Assembly: GCA_041656735.1 (NCBI GenBank)
Contig: JBBACY010000010.1
Span: forward strand, 23,245 to 87,244
DNA: 64,000 nt
Direction of reading: 5' to 3'
DNA from: Perlabentimonas sp041656735
Lineage (GTDB): Bacteria; Bacteroidota; Bacteroidia; Bacteroidales; Tenuifilaceae
Positions 16,659 through 24,849 of this stretch are shown here, piece after piece; the first letter of the stretch is position 1; the number at the start of each line of letters is the position of its first letter. Both the position numbers and the translations under genes were made by a program. The notes under the pieces were generated by a model. That model saw nothing but the letters and a program-made list of their open reading frames with translations. It was not told where the DNA came from and did not search any database.

Positions 16659-18272
16659 TTACTTTTTATCAGCAGCCTTTCTTTCGTTTTTCTTCCTACG
16701 GGCAAAGGTTTGAATACACTCGCGCTGTGGTATAATTACCGAAACCCCTTGGTAGGCTAACTCTTTTTTCATAACAGCCACATTCTCTTCATGGTACTTT
16801 TTTAGCGGTGTAAGAACGTGAATATGGTCCGGATCAACACCAATACCTTTACAGATATTAACAATTCGTCCGAGTGCTGCAGAGTCCTGTCCACCTGTCA
16901 TACCAGTGGTGGAGTTGTCTGAAATAATTACCGTAATAGGTGCATTGACATTAACTGCATCGAGCAAGCCCGTCATACCGCTATGGGTAAAGGTTGAGTC
17001 GCCAATAACAGCTACAGCAGGAACCAATCCAGCATCGGCAGCACCTATTGCCATAGTTATTGACGCACCCATGTCAACAGTAGAGTTAATAGCATTAAAT
17101 GGAGGCAGTGCGCCAAGGGTGTAGCAACCTATATCGGCAAATACTCGACCTGTACCATACTCTTTTATAGCTTCGTTCAAATCGGTATAAACATCGCGGT
17201 GGCCACATCCAACACATAATGATGGTGGGCGATTTTTAACTATTTCAGGAATAGGCATACCTTCCGTTACCTCCATACCTAGAGCCCTTGCAACAATCGC
17301 TGGGTTCAATTCTCCGTCGCGAGGCACTGTGCCATCTAAACGGCCATGAACTGGTTTACCCGTGTTAAGGAAACCTTTTACCATCTCCTCAATTAATGGG
17401 TAGCCATCTTCAAGAACTAGAATTTCATCGCACTGCTCGTATAGTTCACGTACCTGTTTTGGTGGTAATGGATATTGAGTTAGCTTAAGTATATGATACT
17501 GGTCACTTTTGTCGCCAATATTTTCCATTAGGTAGTTATAGGCTATACCAGCAGCAATAATGCCTAAACGATTACTTTTCCCTTTGGTGAGCACGTTAAA
17601 TTCCGACTCTTCGGCCAAGGTATCCATTAATGGCAGGGTGCTAAGCAATTTTTTGTAGTTAACCCTTGCAATGGCTGGTAGCAAAACAAACTGGCGTGGG
17701 TTAGTAGGCAACTTTATCTCGTTTTGAGCAGTAACGGCTTTGCGCACTACACCTGATCTGGAGTGAGCCAAACGGGTAGTAATCCTAATCATTACGGGTA
17801 CATTTACTCTTTCCGAAAGGGCAAAGGCACTGTACGCCATATCGTAAGCTTCCTGCTGATTTGACGGCTCGAGAATTGGAATCATTGCAAATTTTGCATA
17901 AAACCTTGAGTCCTGCTCGTTTTGTGATGAGTGCATAGAAGGGTCGTCGCCAACAACTACAACCAATCCACCGTTTACACCAGTAATTGAAGCGTTAAGA
18001 AAGGGGTCGGCAGCCACGTTTAGTCCCACATGTTTGAAACAAACCATAGCACGCTTACCTGCGTAAGACATGCCTAATGATGACTCCATGGCTGTTTTCT
18101 CGTTGGCAGACCATTTACGGTGTATGTTAAGCTCTACTGCTTGCTTTGAGGCCTGCACGTACTCCATAATTTCAGTTGAAGGCGTACCAGGATAGGCGTA
18201 AACACCAGACATCCCTGCGTCAATTGCTCCTTGTGCAATTGCTTCATCGCCTAATAAAAGAAGTTTATCCAT
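16659..18272 (-). CDS. iorA: Indolepyruvate:ferredoxin oxidoreductase, alpha subunit (no ferredoxin domain)
   Basis: Thiamine-diphosphate catalytic subunit. The 537-residue protein carries the pyrimidine-binding N-terminal part (GDEAIAQGAIDAGMSGVYAYPGTPSTEIME), a middle transketolase-C-like part, and the TPP-binding part with LCVGCGHRD, FADIGCYTLG and GDSTFTHSGMTG. It ends soon after VSVIIPQRECIQTFARRK with a lysine-rich tail. Many archaeal and clostridial IorA proteins are about 600-650 residues and end in a two-[4Fe-4S] ferredoxin domain; that domain is absent here and no separate ferredoxin gene is nearby. Cotranscribed with iorB. Confidence 0.92.
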   Translation of the reverse strand: MDKLLLLGDEAIAQGAIDAGMSGVYAYPGTPSTEIMEYVQASKQAVELNIHRKWSANEKTAMESSLGMSYAGKRAMVCFKHVGLNVAADPFLNASITGVNGGLVVVVGDDPSMHSSQNEQDSRFYAKFAMIPILEPSNQQEAYDMAYSAFALSERVNVPVMIRITTRLAHSRSGVVRKAVTAQNEIKLPTNPRQFVLLPAIARVNYKKLLSTLPLMDTLAEESEFNVLTKGKSNRLGIIAAGIAYNYLMENIGDKSDQYHILKLTQYPLPPKQVRELYEQCDEILVLEDGYPLIEEMVKGFLNTGKPVHGRLDGTVPRDGELNPAIVARALGMEVTEGMPIPEIVKNRPPSLCVGCGHRDVYTDLNEAIKEYGTGRVFADIGCYTLGALPPFNAINSTVDMGASITMAIGAADAGLVPAVAVIGDSTFTHSGMTGLLDAVNVNAPITVIISDNSTTGMTGGQDSAALGRIVNICKGIGVDPDHIHVLTPLKKYHEENVAVMKKELAYQGVSVIIPQRECIQTFARRKKNERKAADKK

Positions 18273-18406
18273 ACTTAATAGTTTTATAGAAAATGGAAGT
18301 TATTGTTTATTCAAATAGATTGACTTAATCAGAAATATTGGAAGCAAAAGTATTAAAATAATCACATAATTACAACCAAAACTTGAAATTTAGCTGTATT
18401 ATGAAA

Positions 18407-18823
18407 CTAAGCAATAATGGTGGCAATAATTTTTCGAGCCCCGCCCCTATTACGAAATTCGCAAAGATAGACACCCTGCCACGTGCCCAAAGCTAACTGC
18501 CCGTTACTTATTGGAATGGTAACGTTAAAGCCTACAATTGATGCTTTTATGTGTGCGGGAAGATCATTATTGCCTTCGAGCGTATGCCGATACCAAGGTT
18601 GTTTTTCGGGCACAAACTTATCGAAGAACTCATTAAAATCGGCTCTAACGGTGGGGTCGGCATTTTCATTAATTGTTAACCCTGCCGAAGTGTGCTGTAT
18701 AAAAAGATTTAACAATCCAACGGAGGGTAGCGTAGGAAGCTTAGCCGTAATTTCGTTTGTTACTAGGTGAATGCCCCTTGGATAAGGGGACAGTTTTATT
18801 TCGATACAAGTACTTTGACTCAC
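18407..18823 (-). CDS. yjbQ: YjbQ/UPF0047 family protein (first copy)
   Basis: 138-residue protein of the UPF0047 fold, a trimeric enzyme family with a conserved metal-like His site and weak thiamine-phosphate synthase activity; its real role is unsettled. Family motifs are intact: FIQHTSAGLTINENADPTVR, DLPAHIKASIVG and ISNGQLALGTWQGVYLCEFR. The start is GTG at 18823, overlapping the TAG stop of the upstream ArsC-like gene by one base (TAGTG), so translation is probably coupled. A second, diverged copy is at 23721-24137. Confidence 0.88.
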   Translation of the reverse strand: MSQSTCIEIKLSPYPRGIHLVTNEITAKLPTLPSVGLLNLFIQHTSAGLTINENADPTVRADFNEFFDKFVPEKQPWYRHTLEGNNDLPAHIKASIVGFNVTIPISNGQLALGTWQGVYLCEFRNRGGARKIIATIIA

Positions 18824-19248
18824 TACATTAATGGCTTTATCTTTTGATGGATAAAATCAAAACAAAAATTCTCCAGCTCGTCGCGCAGTTTTGCATAGGC
18901 TTCCTTTTTCGCATCCTCTTCTAATTCGAGCAGAGTAACATCAGGAAAAGGGTATTCGTAAACCCGTGGGTTACCTTTAAAAACGGGTAATACCTGCTTT
19001 ATATCGTCAGACAGGACTATCACATACCGATACTCATTATCAACAACCTGGTTAACTCCTTTTGCTTGATGCGCTGAGATATCAATAATTGCATCGGACA
19101 TAGCGCTTGCTGCATAAAGGTCAAGCTGAGTTGGCATAACCCCTGCACTATCAACTTGTACTTCGCCACGACCGTAGTAGTTTAGCCATCCTTCGGCCAT
19201 TTGCGAGCGACATGAATTTTGTTGGGAAACAACGAGTATTCTTTTCAT
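18823..19248 (-). CDS. ArsC/low-molecular-weight phosphatase-like protein lacking catalytic cysteines
   Basis: 141 residues with the fold of thioredoxin-coupled arsenate reductases and low-molecular-weight tyrosine phosphatases. The phosphate loop region reads VVSQQNSCRSQMAEGW where relatives read (C)TGNSCRSQMAEGW. The nucleophilic first cysteine is Ser8 (codon TCC at 19227-19225); only the second loop Cys13 and the Arg14 remain. The redox pair of ArsC is also missing: the LCxDAxxxCP region reads VLSDDIKQVLP. The later acidic segment YPFPDV is kept. The frame is intact and well conserved otherwise, so it is not a decayed gene. It probably binds phosphate or another oxyanion without classical catalysis. 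Overlaps the yjbQ start by one base. Confidence 0.82.
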   Translation of the reverse strand: MKRILVVSQQNSCRSQMAEGWLNYYGRGEVQVDSAGVMPTQLDLYAASAMSDAIIDISAHQAKGVNQVVDNEYRYVIVLSDDIKQVLPVFKGNPRVYEYPFPDVTLLELEEDAKKEAYAKLRDELENFCFDFIHQKIKPLM

Positions 19249-19321
19249 AAACTATATTCTTTTGTTATTGATAAATGTAGTAAAAATTTACTTTATCAAA
19301 TATATATATTCAATAAAAAAC

Positions 19322-19355
19322 AAACAAGCCAAACCTCATAAGGTTTGGCTTGTTT
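19322..19355 (-). terminator. Rho-independent terminator after oligopeptidase gene
   Basis: Perfect 15-bp stem (19322-19336 with 19341-19355), loop CATA. On the minus strand it is followed by a T-rich stretch. It lies 24 bases past the oligopeptidase stop and separates it from the ArsC-like gene. Confidence 0.87.
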
Positions 19356-19378
19356 AACATATATTATACTATACCTCT

Positions 19379-21496
19379 CTACTTATTAATATTCAAAAGT
19401 TTAAACATAAAAGCGTACTCATATGCAACTTCATGAAGTGATTTAAATCTGCCCGAGGCTCCACCGTGTCCTGCATCCATATCAATTTTAAACAGTAAAA
19501 TATTATCATCTGTTTTTACATCACGGAGTTTAGCCACCCATTTTGCGGGTTCAAAGTACTGTACCTGCGAATCATGATACCCTGTTGTTACTAGCATATT
19601 GGGGTAATTTTGCGCTTTTACCTGATCGTATGGAGAGTACAATTTCATATATTGATAATAAACAGAATCATTGGGATTGCCCCATTCATCGTACTCACCA
19701 GTTGTAAGGGGTATAGATGTATCGAGCATTGAAGTAACCACATCAACAAAAGGTACTTGAGCAATTACACCCTTATACAAATCGGGGCGCATATTAACTA
19801 CGGCACCCATAAGTAAACCACCAGCGCTGCCGCCCATGGCAAAAAGTTTAGTGGCATTCGTGTACTTATTGTCTATAAGGTATTGAGAGCAATCGATAAA
19901 GTCGGTAAAAGTATTTATCTTATTAAGCAGTTTTCCATCTTCATACCATTCGCGGCCTAGCTCTTCGCCACCCCTTATGTGTGCTATGGCATAAACAAAC
20001 CCTCTATCAAGCAGGCTTAAGCGTGCCGAGCTAAAATATGGATCCATTGACATTCCGTAAGAACCGTATGCATATAGTAAGGTGGGATTATCCCCATTAA
20101 GCTCAAGCCCCTTGCGATAAACTAACGACAAAGGGATACGCTTACCATCACTAGCCGTTACCCAAAAACGTTTCGTTTCGTAATTTTCAGGTGCAAAATC
20201 GCCAAGCACCTCGGTTTGCTTAAGCAGCTCTTTTGTTCGGGTTTCCATATTGTAATCGAACGTAGAGAATGGTGTGGTTAACGATGTGTATGCGAACCTA
20301 AGTAGCGGGGTATCGAACTCGGGATTAATAGAAATCCAGGCGCTATATGCCTCCTCGCCAAAATTCAGGTAATGCTCATCGTTGGTTTGCTGGTTTATAA
20401 TACGTAGCTGCTGGAGTCCCTCTTTTCGCTCATCCACAACCAAATAGTTTTTAAACACCTCAACACCCGAAAGGAGAACATCGTTACGATGGGGTATTAC
20501 TTCTTTCCAATACTTCTTTTCGGTTTTGTTAACCGACGTTTCCATTAATCTAAAGTTTTTGGCGTTAAAGTTTGTAACAATATAAAACTTATCGCCAAAA
20601 TGTGTTACCGAGTACTCTAACCCTTTTTCGCGGGGTTGTACAACATTTAGCCCACCGTGTGGATTATCGGCATTTAGGTAATTATATTCGGTGGACAGCG
20701 TGCTACCCGACCCCACAAAAATATACTGATGCGATTTTGACTTGTAAACAAAAGCGCTAAAAGTTTCATCGTTCTCCTCGTAAATAAGTTCGTCTTTTAC
20801 AGAACTCTCATTCTCTATGCTATGCCTATAAACCCTATGCGGACGAAGAGCCTCATCTTTAACAGTGTAGAACACCGTTTTATTGTCGTTTGCCCAGGCC
20901 ACCGAACCCGTTGTATTTGGAATAACGCTGTTAAGCATCTCACCCGTTTCTAAATTTTTAAAGTATACCGTGTACTGTCTGCGGCTAACGGAATCGACTC
21001 CAAAAGCTACAATTTTATTGTTTATTGATACGTTAACACCCTGGATTGAATAGTATGCAAACCCCTCGGCCATTTTATTTACATCGAGCATTATCTCTTC
21101 GGCATTGCTAAGCGCATCCTTTTTTCTACAGTAAATTGGGTACTCTTTCCCCTCTTCGTATCGAGAATAGTAGAAATAGCCGTTTTCAAAATACGGAACC
21201 GACTCATCTTGCTCCTTAATACGTCCTTTTATTTCTAAGAAAAGTGATTCTTGCAATCTTTCAGTACCCTTCATCACGCTGCTGGCATATTCATTTTCTG
21301 CATTGAGGTAATCTATAACCTCCTTGGTATCTCGTTCATTCATCCAGTAGTATGGGTCAACACGGGTATCACCGTGCATTACTAAATCCTTAGGGATTTT
21401 TGTTGCTATAGGTGCAGAAGGTTCAGTTTTGCAACCTATAAGAAGTTGTGATCCAATCATTATTGAAAAAATGAATATTTTAATTTTCGAGGTCAT
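19379..21496 (-). CDS. ptrB: Prolyl oligopeptidase family S9A peptidase (oligopeptidase B type), lipoprotein
   Basis: Serine peptidase that cleaves short peptides, in this subfamily after basic residues. 705 residues, usual length. N-terminal lipoprotein signal with LLIGC (Cys22) suggests anchoring in the periplasm or outer membrane. Then DPYYWMNERD, a seven-blade propeller, and the alpha/beta hydrolase domain with YAYGSYG, AHIRGGEELGREWYEDGK, nucleophile in GGSAGG, VPFVDVVTSMLDTSIPLT, EYDEWGNP, Asp in TGYHDSQV and catalytic His in AGHGGASGR. Single-gene unit, divergent from the tlpA-like gene. Confidence 0.93.
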   Translation of the reverse strand: MTSKIKIFIFSIMIGSQLLIGCKTEPSAPIATKIPKDLVMHGDTRVDPYYWMNERDTKEVIDYLNAENEYASSVMKGTERLQESLFLEIKGRIKEQDESVPYFENGYFYYSRYEEGKEYPIYCRKKDALSNAEEIMLDVNKMAEGFAYYSIQGVNVSINNKIVAFGVDSVSRRQYTVYFKNLETGEMLNSVIPNTTGSVAWANDNKTVFYTVKDEALRPHRVYRHSIENESSVKDELIYEENDETFSAFVYKSKSHQYIFVGSGSTLSTEYNYLNADNPHGGLNVVQPREKGLEYSVTHFGDKFYIVTNFNAKNFRLMETSVNKTEKKYWKEVIPHRNDVLLSGVEVFKNYLVVDERKEGLQQLRIINQQTNDEHYLNFGEEAYSAWISINPEFDTPLLRFAYTSLTTPFSTFDYNMETRTKELLKQTEVLGDFAPENYETKRFWVTASDGKRIPLSLVYRKGLELNGDNPTLLYAYGSYGMSMDPYFSSARLSLLDRGFVYAIAHIRGGEELGREWYEDGKLLNKINTFTDFIDCSQYLIDNKYTNATKLFAMGGSAGGLLMGAVVNMRPDLYKGVIAQVPFVDVVTSMLDTSIPLTTGEYDEWGNPNDSVYYQYMKLYSPYDQVKAQNYPNMLVTTGYHDSQVQYFEPAKWVAKLRDVKTDDNILLFKIDMDAGHGGASGRFKSLHEVAYEYAFMFKLLNINK

Positions 21497-21640
21497 AGGT
21501 CTAGTGTTTTTTGTTAGGGAATTTTCGATAATTTTTACGAATTGCTAATCAAAGGTATTAAAAAACAAACACGAACTAAACATCAGGCTCATCATTTTGT
21601 TCTTTTGTTGTATCTTTATTTTGAACTGTTACTAAAAATT

Positions 21641-22168
21641 ATGCGACGAACTAATATGCTGAAAACTCTGACTCTGTTAGCGCTAGCTACAATTATCTTT
21701 TCTTGCAATTCTAATCCTAAAAAGGAGAGTGTTGAAAATAAAAAAGCAGAAATAATTCCCATTGTTGATTTCGATGGGGCGAAACCTTTATTGCACAAAG
21801 ATAGCGACACGTTATATGTTGTAAATTTTTGGGCCACGTGGTGCGCTCCTTGTGTTAAGGAAATCCCATATTTCGAGCAAATAGCTAAGGAATTTACCAA
21901 TCGAAAACTAAAAGTTATTTTAATAAACCTCGACTTCCCAAACCATTATGAAAGTCGGCTAATTCCGTTTGTAGAAGAAAATGGCATAAAATCATCCATA
22001 GTAATGCTCGATGACCCTGATGCAAACCGCTGGATAAACGAGATAAATACTGGTTGGAGTGGGTCAATTCCAGCAACCCTAATGTACAATAGGCACGAAC
22101 GTAGGTTTTTTGAGCAAGAATTTACCTATGATGAACTTAAAAATGCTGTAACATCCTTTGATTTTTAA
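21641..22168 (+). CDS. TlpA-like thioredoxin-fold lipoprotein
   Basis: Periplasmic thiol-disulfide protein of 175 residues. Lipobox IFSC (Cys22), then a thioredoxin fold with active site WATWCAPC (Cys68, Cys71) and the cis-Pro region GSIPATLMY. I start at the ATG at 21641 (MRRTNMLKTL); a second ATG at 21656 is also possible, and an in-frame TTG at 21542 would add a long non-signal extension. It is followed 29 bases later by another thioredoxin-fold gene, so the two probably act together in envelope redox control. Confidence 0.88.
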   Translation: MRRTNMLKTLTLLALATIIFSCNSNPKKESVENKKAEIIPIVDFDGAKPLLHKDSDTLYVVNFWATWCAPCVKEIPYFEQIAKEFTNRKLKVILINLDFPNHYESRLIPFVEENGIKSSIVMLDDPDANRWINEINTGWSGSIPATLMYNRHERRFFEQEFTYDELKNAVTSFDF

Positions 22169-22197
22169 AACGGAAACTAATTAAAACAAATATCGCT

Positions 22198-22800
22198 ATG
22201 AAAAAAATGATTCTCTTCATCTCAATGGTTGCCCTTGCAGCAACCACCGCACTTGGCCAAGGCTATAAAATTGGCGACAAGGCAATGGATTTTAATCTGA
22301 AAAATGTAGACGGCAAAATGGTGTCGATGGCAAATAATGTAGATGCCAAAGGGTTTGTTGTAATCTTTTCGTGCAATCACTGCCCCTACGTAATTGCCTA
22401 TGAAGACAGAATGATTGATTTACACAATAAGTATGCACCAAAAGGCTATCCTATAATTGCGATTAATCCGAACGACCCCGAGATTCAGCCTCAGGATAGT
22501 TACGAAAATATGATTAAAAGAGCAAACGACAAGAATTTTCCATTCGCATATTTGCTCGACAAAGGGCAGAAAGTTTTTCCTGTTTACGGCGCAACTAAAA
22601 CGCCACACGTTTACCTACTAAACAAAAAAGGGAATGATTTAATTGTAGAATACATTGGTACAATAGATAACAATTACCAGGATGCATCGAAGGTAACTGA
22701 AACCTACCTTGCCAATGCTATTGATGACTTACTGGCTGGCAAGAAACCAAGCGTAACAGAAACTAAAGCAATTGGTTGTAGCATAAAGATAAAAAAGTAA
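22198..22800 (+). CDS. Secreted thioredoxin-family protein (CNHC motif)
   Basis: 200 residues; signal peptide ending near TTALGQ, then an AhpC/Redoxin-like fold: IGDKAMDFNLKNVDGK, active-site CNHCP (Cys59, Cys62), NPNDPEIQPQDSYENM, FPFAYLLDKGQ and GATKTPHVYLL. The widened loop and CxHC motif match a group of periplasmic thioredoxin-like proteins of Bacteroidetes whose substrate is not known. Shares a transcript with the TlpA-like gene; terminator directly downstream. Confidence 0.85.
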   Translation: MKKMILFISMVALAATTALGQGYKIGDKAMDFNLKNVDGKMVSMANNVDAKGFVVIFSCNHCPYVIAYEDRMIDLHNKYAPKGYPIIAINPNDPEIQPQDSYENMIKRANDKNFPFAYLLDKGQKVFPVYGATKTPHVYLLNKKGNDLIVEYIGTIDNNYQDASKVTETYLANAIDDLLAGKKPSVTETKAIGCSIKIKK

Positions 22801-22817
22801 CAACGGCTTTAAAACGC

Positions 22818-22856
22818 AAAAAACGAGGCAGACGAAATTCGCCTGCCTCGTTTTTT
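22818..22856. terminator. Bidirectional terminator between thioredoxin-like and rubrerythrin genes
   Basis: 14-bp stem AAAAAACGAGGCAG (22818-22831) with CTGCCTCGTTTTTT (22843-22856). Flanking A and T runs allow use by the convergent genes on both strands. Confidence 0.9.
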
Positions 22857-22875
22857 ATAATAGGCTGGTATAGGA

Positions 22876-23448
22876 CTAATAATTCTCGGCCAACACCTCA
22901 AAGTAATCAATAGGATGTTGACAGGCTGGGCAATTCTTAAGCGCTTTTTTTCCTGTATGATGGTAGCCACACTTACGGCACACCCAAACAACCTCTTCAT
23001 CCTTCTCAAAAACCTTTCCCTCCTCAATATTTTTAAGTAGCTTTAGGTAACGCTCCTCGTGCTCCTTTTCAACCTTGGCAATCATTTTAAATGCAGTGGC
23101 AACCTTTTTAAAACCTTCCTTTTCGGCCATCTCGGCAAATGCTGGGTAAAGGTCGGCCCACTCCTCGTGCTCACCCATGGCGGCAGCCTTCAAATTCTCA
23201 GCAGTTGTTCCAATTACTCCAGCTGGGTACGAAGCGGTAATCTCAACCATTCCGCCCTCAAGAAATTGGAAGAAAACTTTTGCATGCTGCTCCTCCTGCA
23301 TTGCTGTTTGCATAAACAGCTCGGATATTTGCTCATAACCTTCCTTTTTTGCCACCTTAGCAAAATAAGTATACCTGTTTTTTGCTTGCGATTCACCAGC
23401 GAATGACTTAAGCAAATTCTTTTCGGTTTCAGTTCCTCTAATGCTCAT
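22876..23448 (-). CDS. rbr: Rubrerythrin
   Basis: Non-haem di-iron peroxidase that reduces hydrogen peroxide in anaerobes, fed by rubredoxin or NADH-linked reductases. 190 residues. The ferritin-like four-helix domain carries the iron ligands in FAGESQAKNRY, MQEEQHA, MGEHEEWADLY and KVEKEHEERY. The C-terminal rubredoxin domain has VCRKCGYHHTG (Cys157, Cys160) and CPACQHP (Cys173, Cys176). A candidate promoter and palindromic operator lie just upstream on the minus strand. Confidence 0.96.
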   Translation of the reverse strand: MSIRGTETEKNLLKSFAGESQAKNRYTYFAKVAKKEGYEQISELFMQTAMQEEQHAKVFFQFLEGGMVEITASYPAGVIGTTAENLKAAAMGEHEEWADLYPAFAEMAEKEGFKKVATAFKMIAKVEKEHEERYLKLLKNIEEGKVFEKDEEVVWVCRKCGYHHTGKKALKNCPACQHPIDYFEVLAENY

Positions 23449-23482
23449 AGTATAGTATGTTTATGTTAAAAAATTGAACTAT

Positions 23483-23490
23483 CAAAGCTA
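23483..23490 (-). promoter_or_regulatory. Candidate -7 promoter element of rubrerythrin
   Basis: On the minus strand TAGCTTTG matches the Bacteroidetes -7 consensus TAnnTTTG and would start transcription about 30 bases before the rbr ATG. No clean TTTG -33 box is at the ideal distance. Confidence 0.5.
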
Positions 23491-23497
23491 ACTCTAT

Positions 23498-23514
23498 TTT
23501 AGAAAAAATCTAAA
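23498..23514. promoter_or_regulatory. Candidate PerR/Fur-type operator of rubrerythrin
   Basis: TTTAGA-N5-TCTAAA, a 17-base inverted repeat with an all-A centre, similar in size and composition to Fur/PerR boxes. It lies 8 bases upstream of the candidate -7 element, between the -7 and -33 regions, where a repressor would block transcription. Regulator identity is inference. Confidence 0.45.
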
Positions 23515-23720
23515 TGCAAATCGCATAAATGCAGCAATCTATAATTAGTCTAAATCTTAATGTGGGGATGTAAAACTACAGCTGATCTTTTCAAACTAAT
23601 TATTAAACGCTAAATTTGTTTTAATTGTATTCGTTGCTTTGTTGGCCAACTAACCAAGTAACAATATATAGAAGTTAAATAGTGCCTGACAATCTTCTAA
23701 ATAGAGCAAAAATAATTACT

Positions 23721-24137
23721 ATGAAAAGTTATCGTAAAGAACTTTGGTTTGAAACCAAAAACAGAAGGGAATACCTAAACATTACACCTGAGGTAGAAAA
23801 TTGCCTTGCCCAAAGTGGAATAAAAGAGGGCTTTGCCTTGGTAAACGCAATGCATATAACGGCAAGTGTTTTTATTAATGATGATGAGTCGGGTTTGCTC
23901 CACGATTTTGAAATTTGGCTTGAGAAGTTAGCCCCCGAAAAACCGCACTCTCAATATAAACACAACGGATATGAGGATAATGCCGATGGCCACCTAAAAC
24001 GAAGCATTATGGGGCGTGAAGTGGTGGTTGCCATAACCAATGGGCAGCTGGATTTTGGCCCGTGGGAGCAAATTTTTTACGGCGAGTTCGATGGCAATCG
24101 TAAGAAAAGAGTGCTGGTGAAAATTATTGGGGAATAA
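23721..24137 (+). CDS. YjbQ/UPF0047 family protein (second copy)
   Basis: 138 residues from the ATG at 23721; an upstream in-frame GTG at 23682 would add 13 residues outside the family domain. UPF0047 motifs: MHITASVFINDDESGLLHDF, NADGHLKRSIMG and ITNGQLDFGPWEQIFYGEFDG. It is diverged from the copy at 18407 (which has HTSAGLTINEN and GTWQGVYLCEF), so the two may differ in substrate. It precedes a TatD-family gene by 43 bases. Confidence 0.85.
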   Translation: MKSYRKELWFETKNRREYLNITPEVENCLAQSGIKEGFALVNAMHITASVFINDDESGLLHDFEIWLEKLAPEKPHSQYKHNGYEDNADGHLKRSIMGREVVVAITNGQLDFGPWEQIFYGEFDGNRKKRVLVKIIGE

Positions 24138-24180
24138 CCACTTGGCAATTTTATTGTAACCAACTTTTACACTAAAGTCT

Positions 24181-24849
24181 ATGCCATTTATCGATTTTCA
24201 TACGCACAAACACCAACTAGCTGATGGCGATATTATTGCTGTAAATTGCTATGCGGCCAACGAAATGGATACAGCCAATATCACAAATTATTTTACGCTA
24301 GGAATTCACCCTTGGGATGCGAATATAAGTCAAGTTGATATGTATCTGGATAGGATAATGAGCTACACGAAAAATTCAAAAATGTTAGGCATTGGCGAGA
24401 TTGGACTAGATAAAACCAAAGGGCCAAAGATTGATATTCAACAAGAAGTTTTTATTAAACAGCTAAAAATTGCCGCCGCAATGCAAAAACCGGTAACCAT
24501 TCATTGTGTAAAAGCATGGGATGAGCTGCTTGCTATTAAGGCACTGCATTCAGATGCATTTTTGTGGGCAGTGCATGGGTTTAATGGCTCGCAGCAGCTA
24601 GCCAAGCAACTTGTAGATAAAGGCTTCTATCTTTCTATTGGCTCTTCAATTCTAAATGAGCAATCAAAGTTACAAAGTACTTTGTGCCACATTCCCCTTA
24701 ATCGCCTGTTCCTCGAAACAGATGCATCGGGCGTTGCCATCAAGGAAATTTACGAAGCGGTTGCAGTAAAACTGCATATTACAGTTGATAGCCTTAAGCA
24801 GCAGATTAACAAAAACTTCAGCGAGTTTTACCTGATTGAACCATTGTAG
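24181..24849 (+). CDS. TatD-family metal-dependent hydrolase
   Basis: 222-residue amidohydrolase-fold protein; TatD proteins act as metal-dependent nucleases. Metal and active-site motifs: FHTHKH at the N-terminus, GIHPWD, GEIGLDKTKG, TIHCVKAWDEL, VHGFNGS and LETDAS. It is shorter than the usual 255-265 residues, mainly in the loops and C-terminus, as often seen in Bacteroidetes. Its last 32 bases overlap the 3' end of the convergent D-threonine aldolase-like gene. Confidence 0.88.
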   Translation: MPFIDFHTHKHQLADGDIIAVNCYAANEMDTANITNYFTLGIHPWDANISQVDMYLDRIMSYTKNSKMLGIGEIGLDKTKGPKIDIQQEVFIKQLKIAAAMQKPVTIHCVKAWDELLAIKALHSDAFLWAVHGFNGSQQLAKQLVDKGFYLSIGSSILNEQSKLQSTLCHIPLNRLFLETDASGVAIKEIYEAVAVKLHITVDSLKQQINKNFSEFYLIEPL

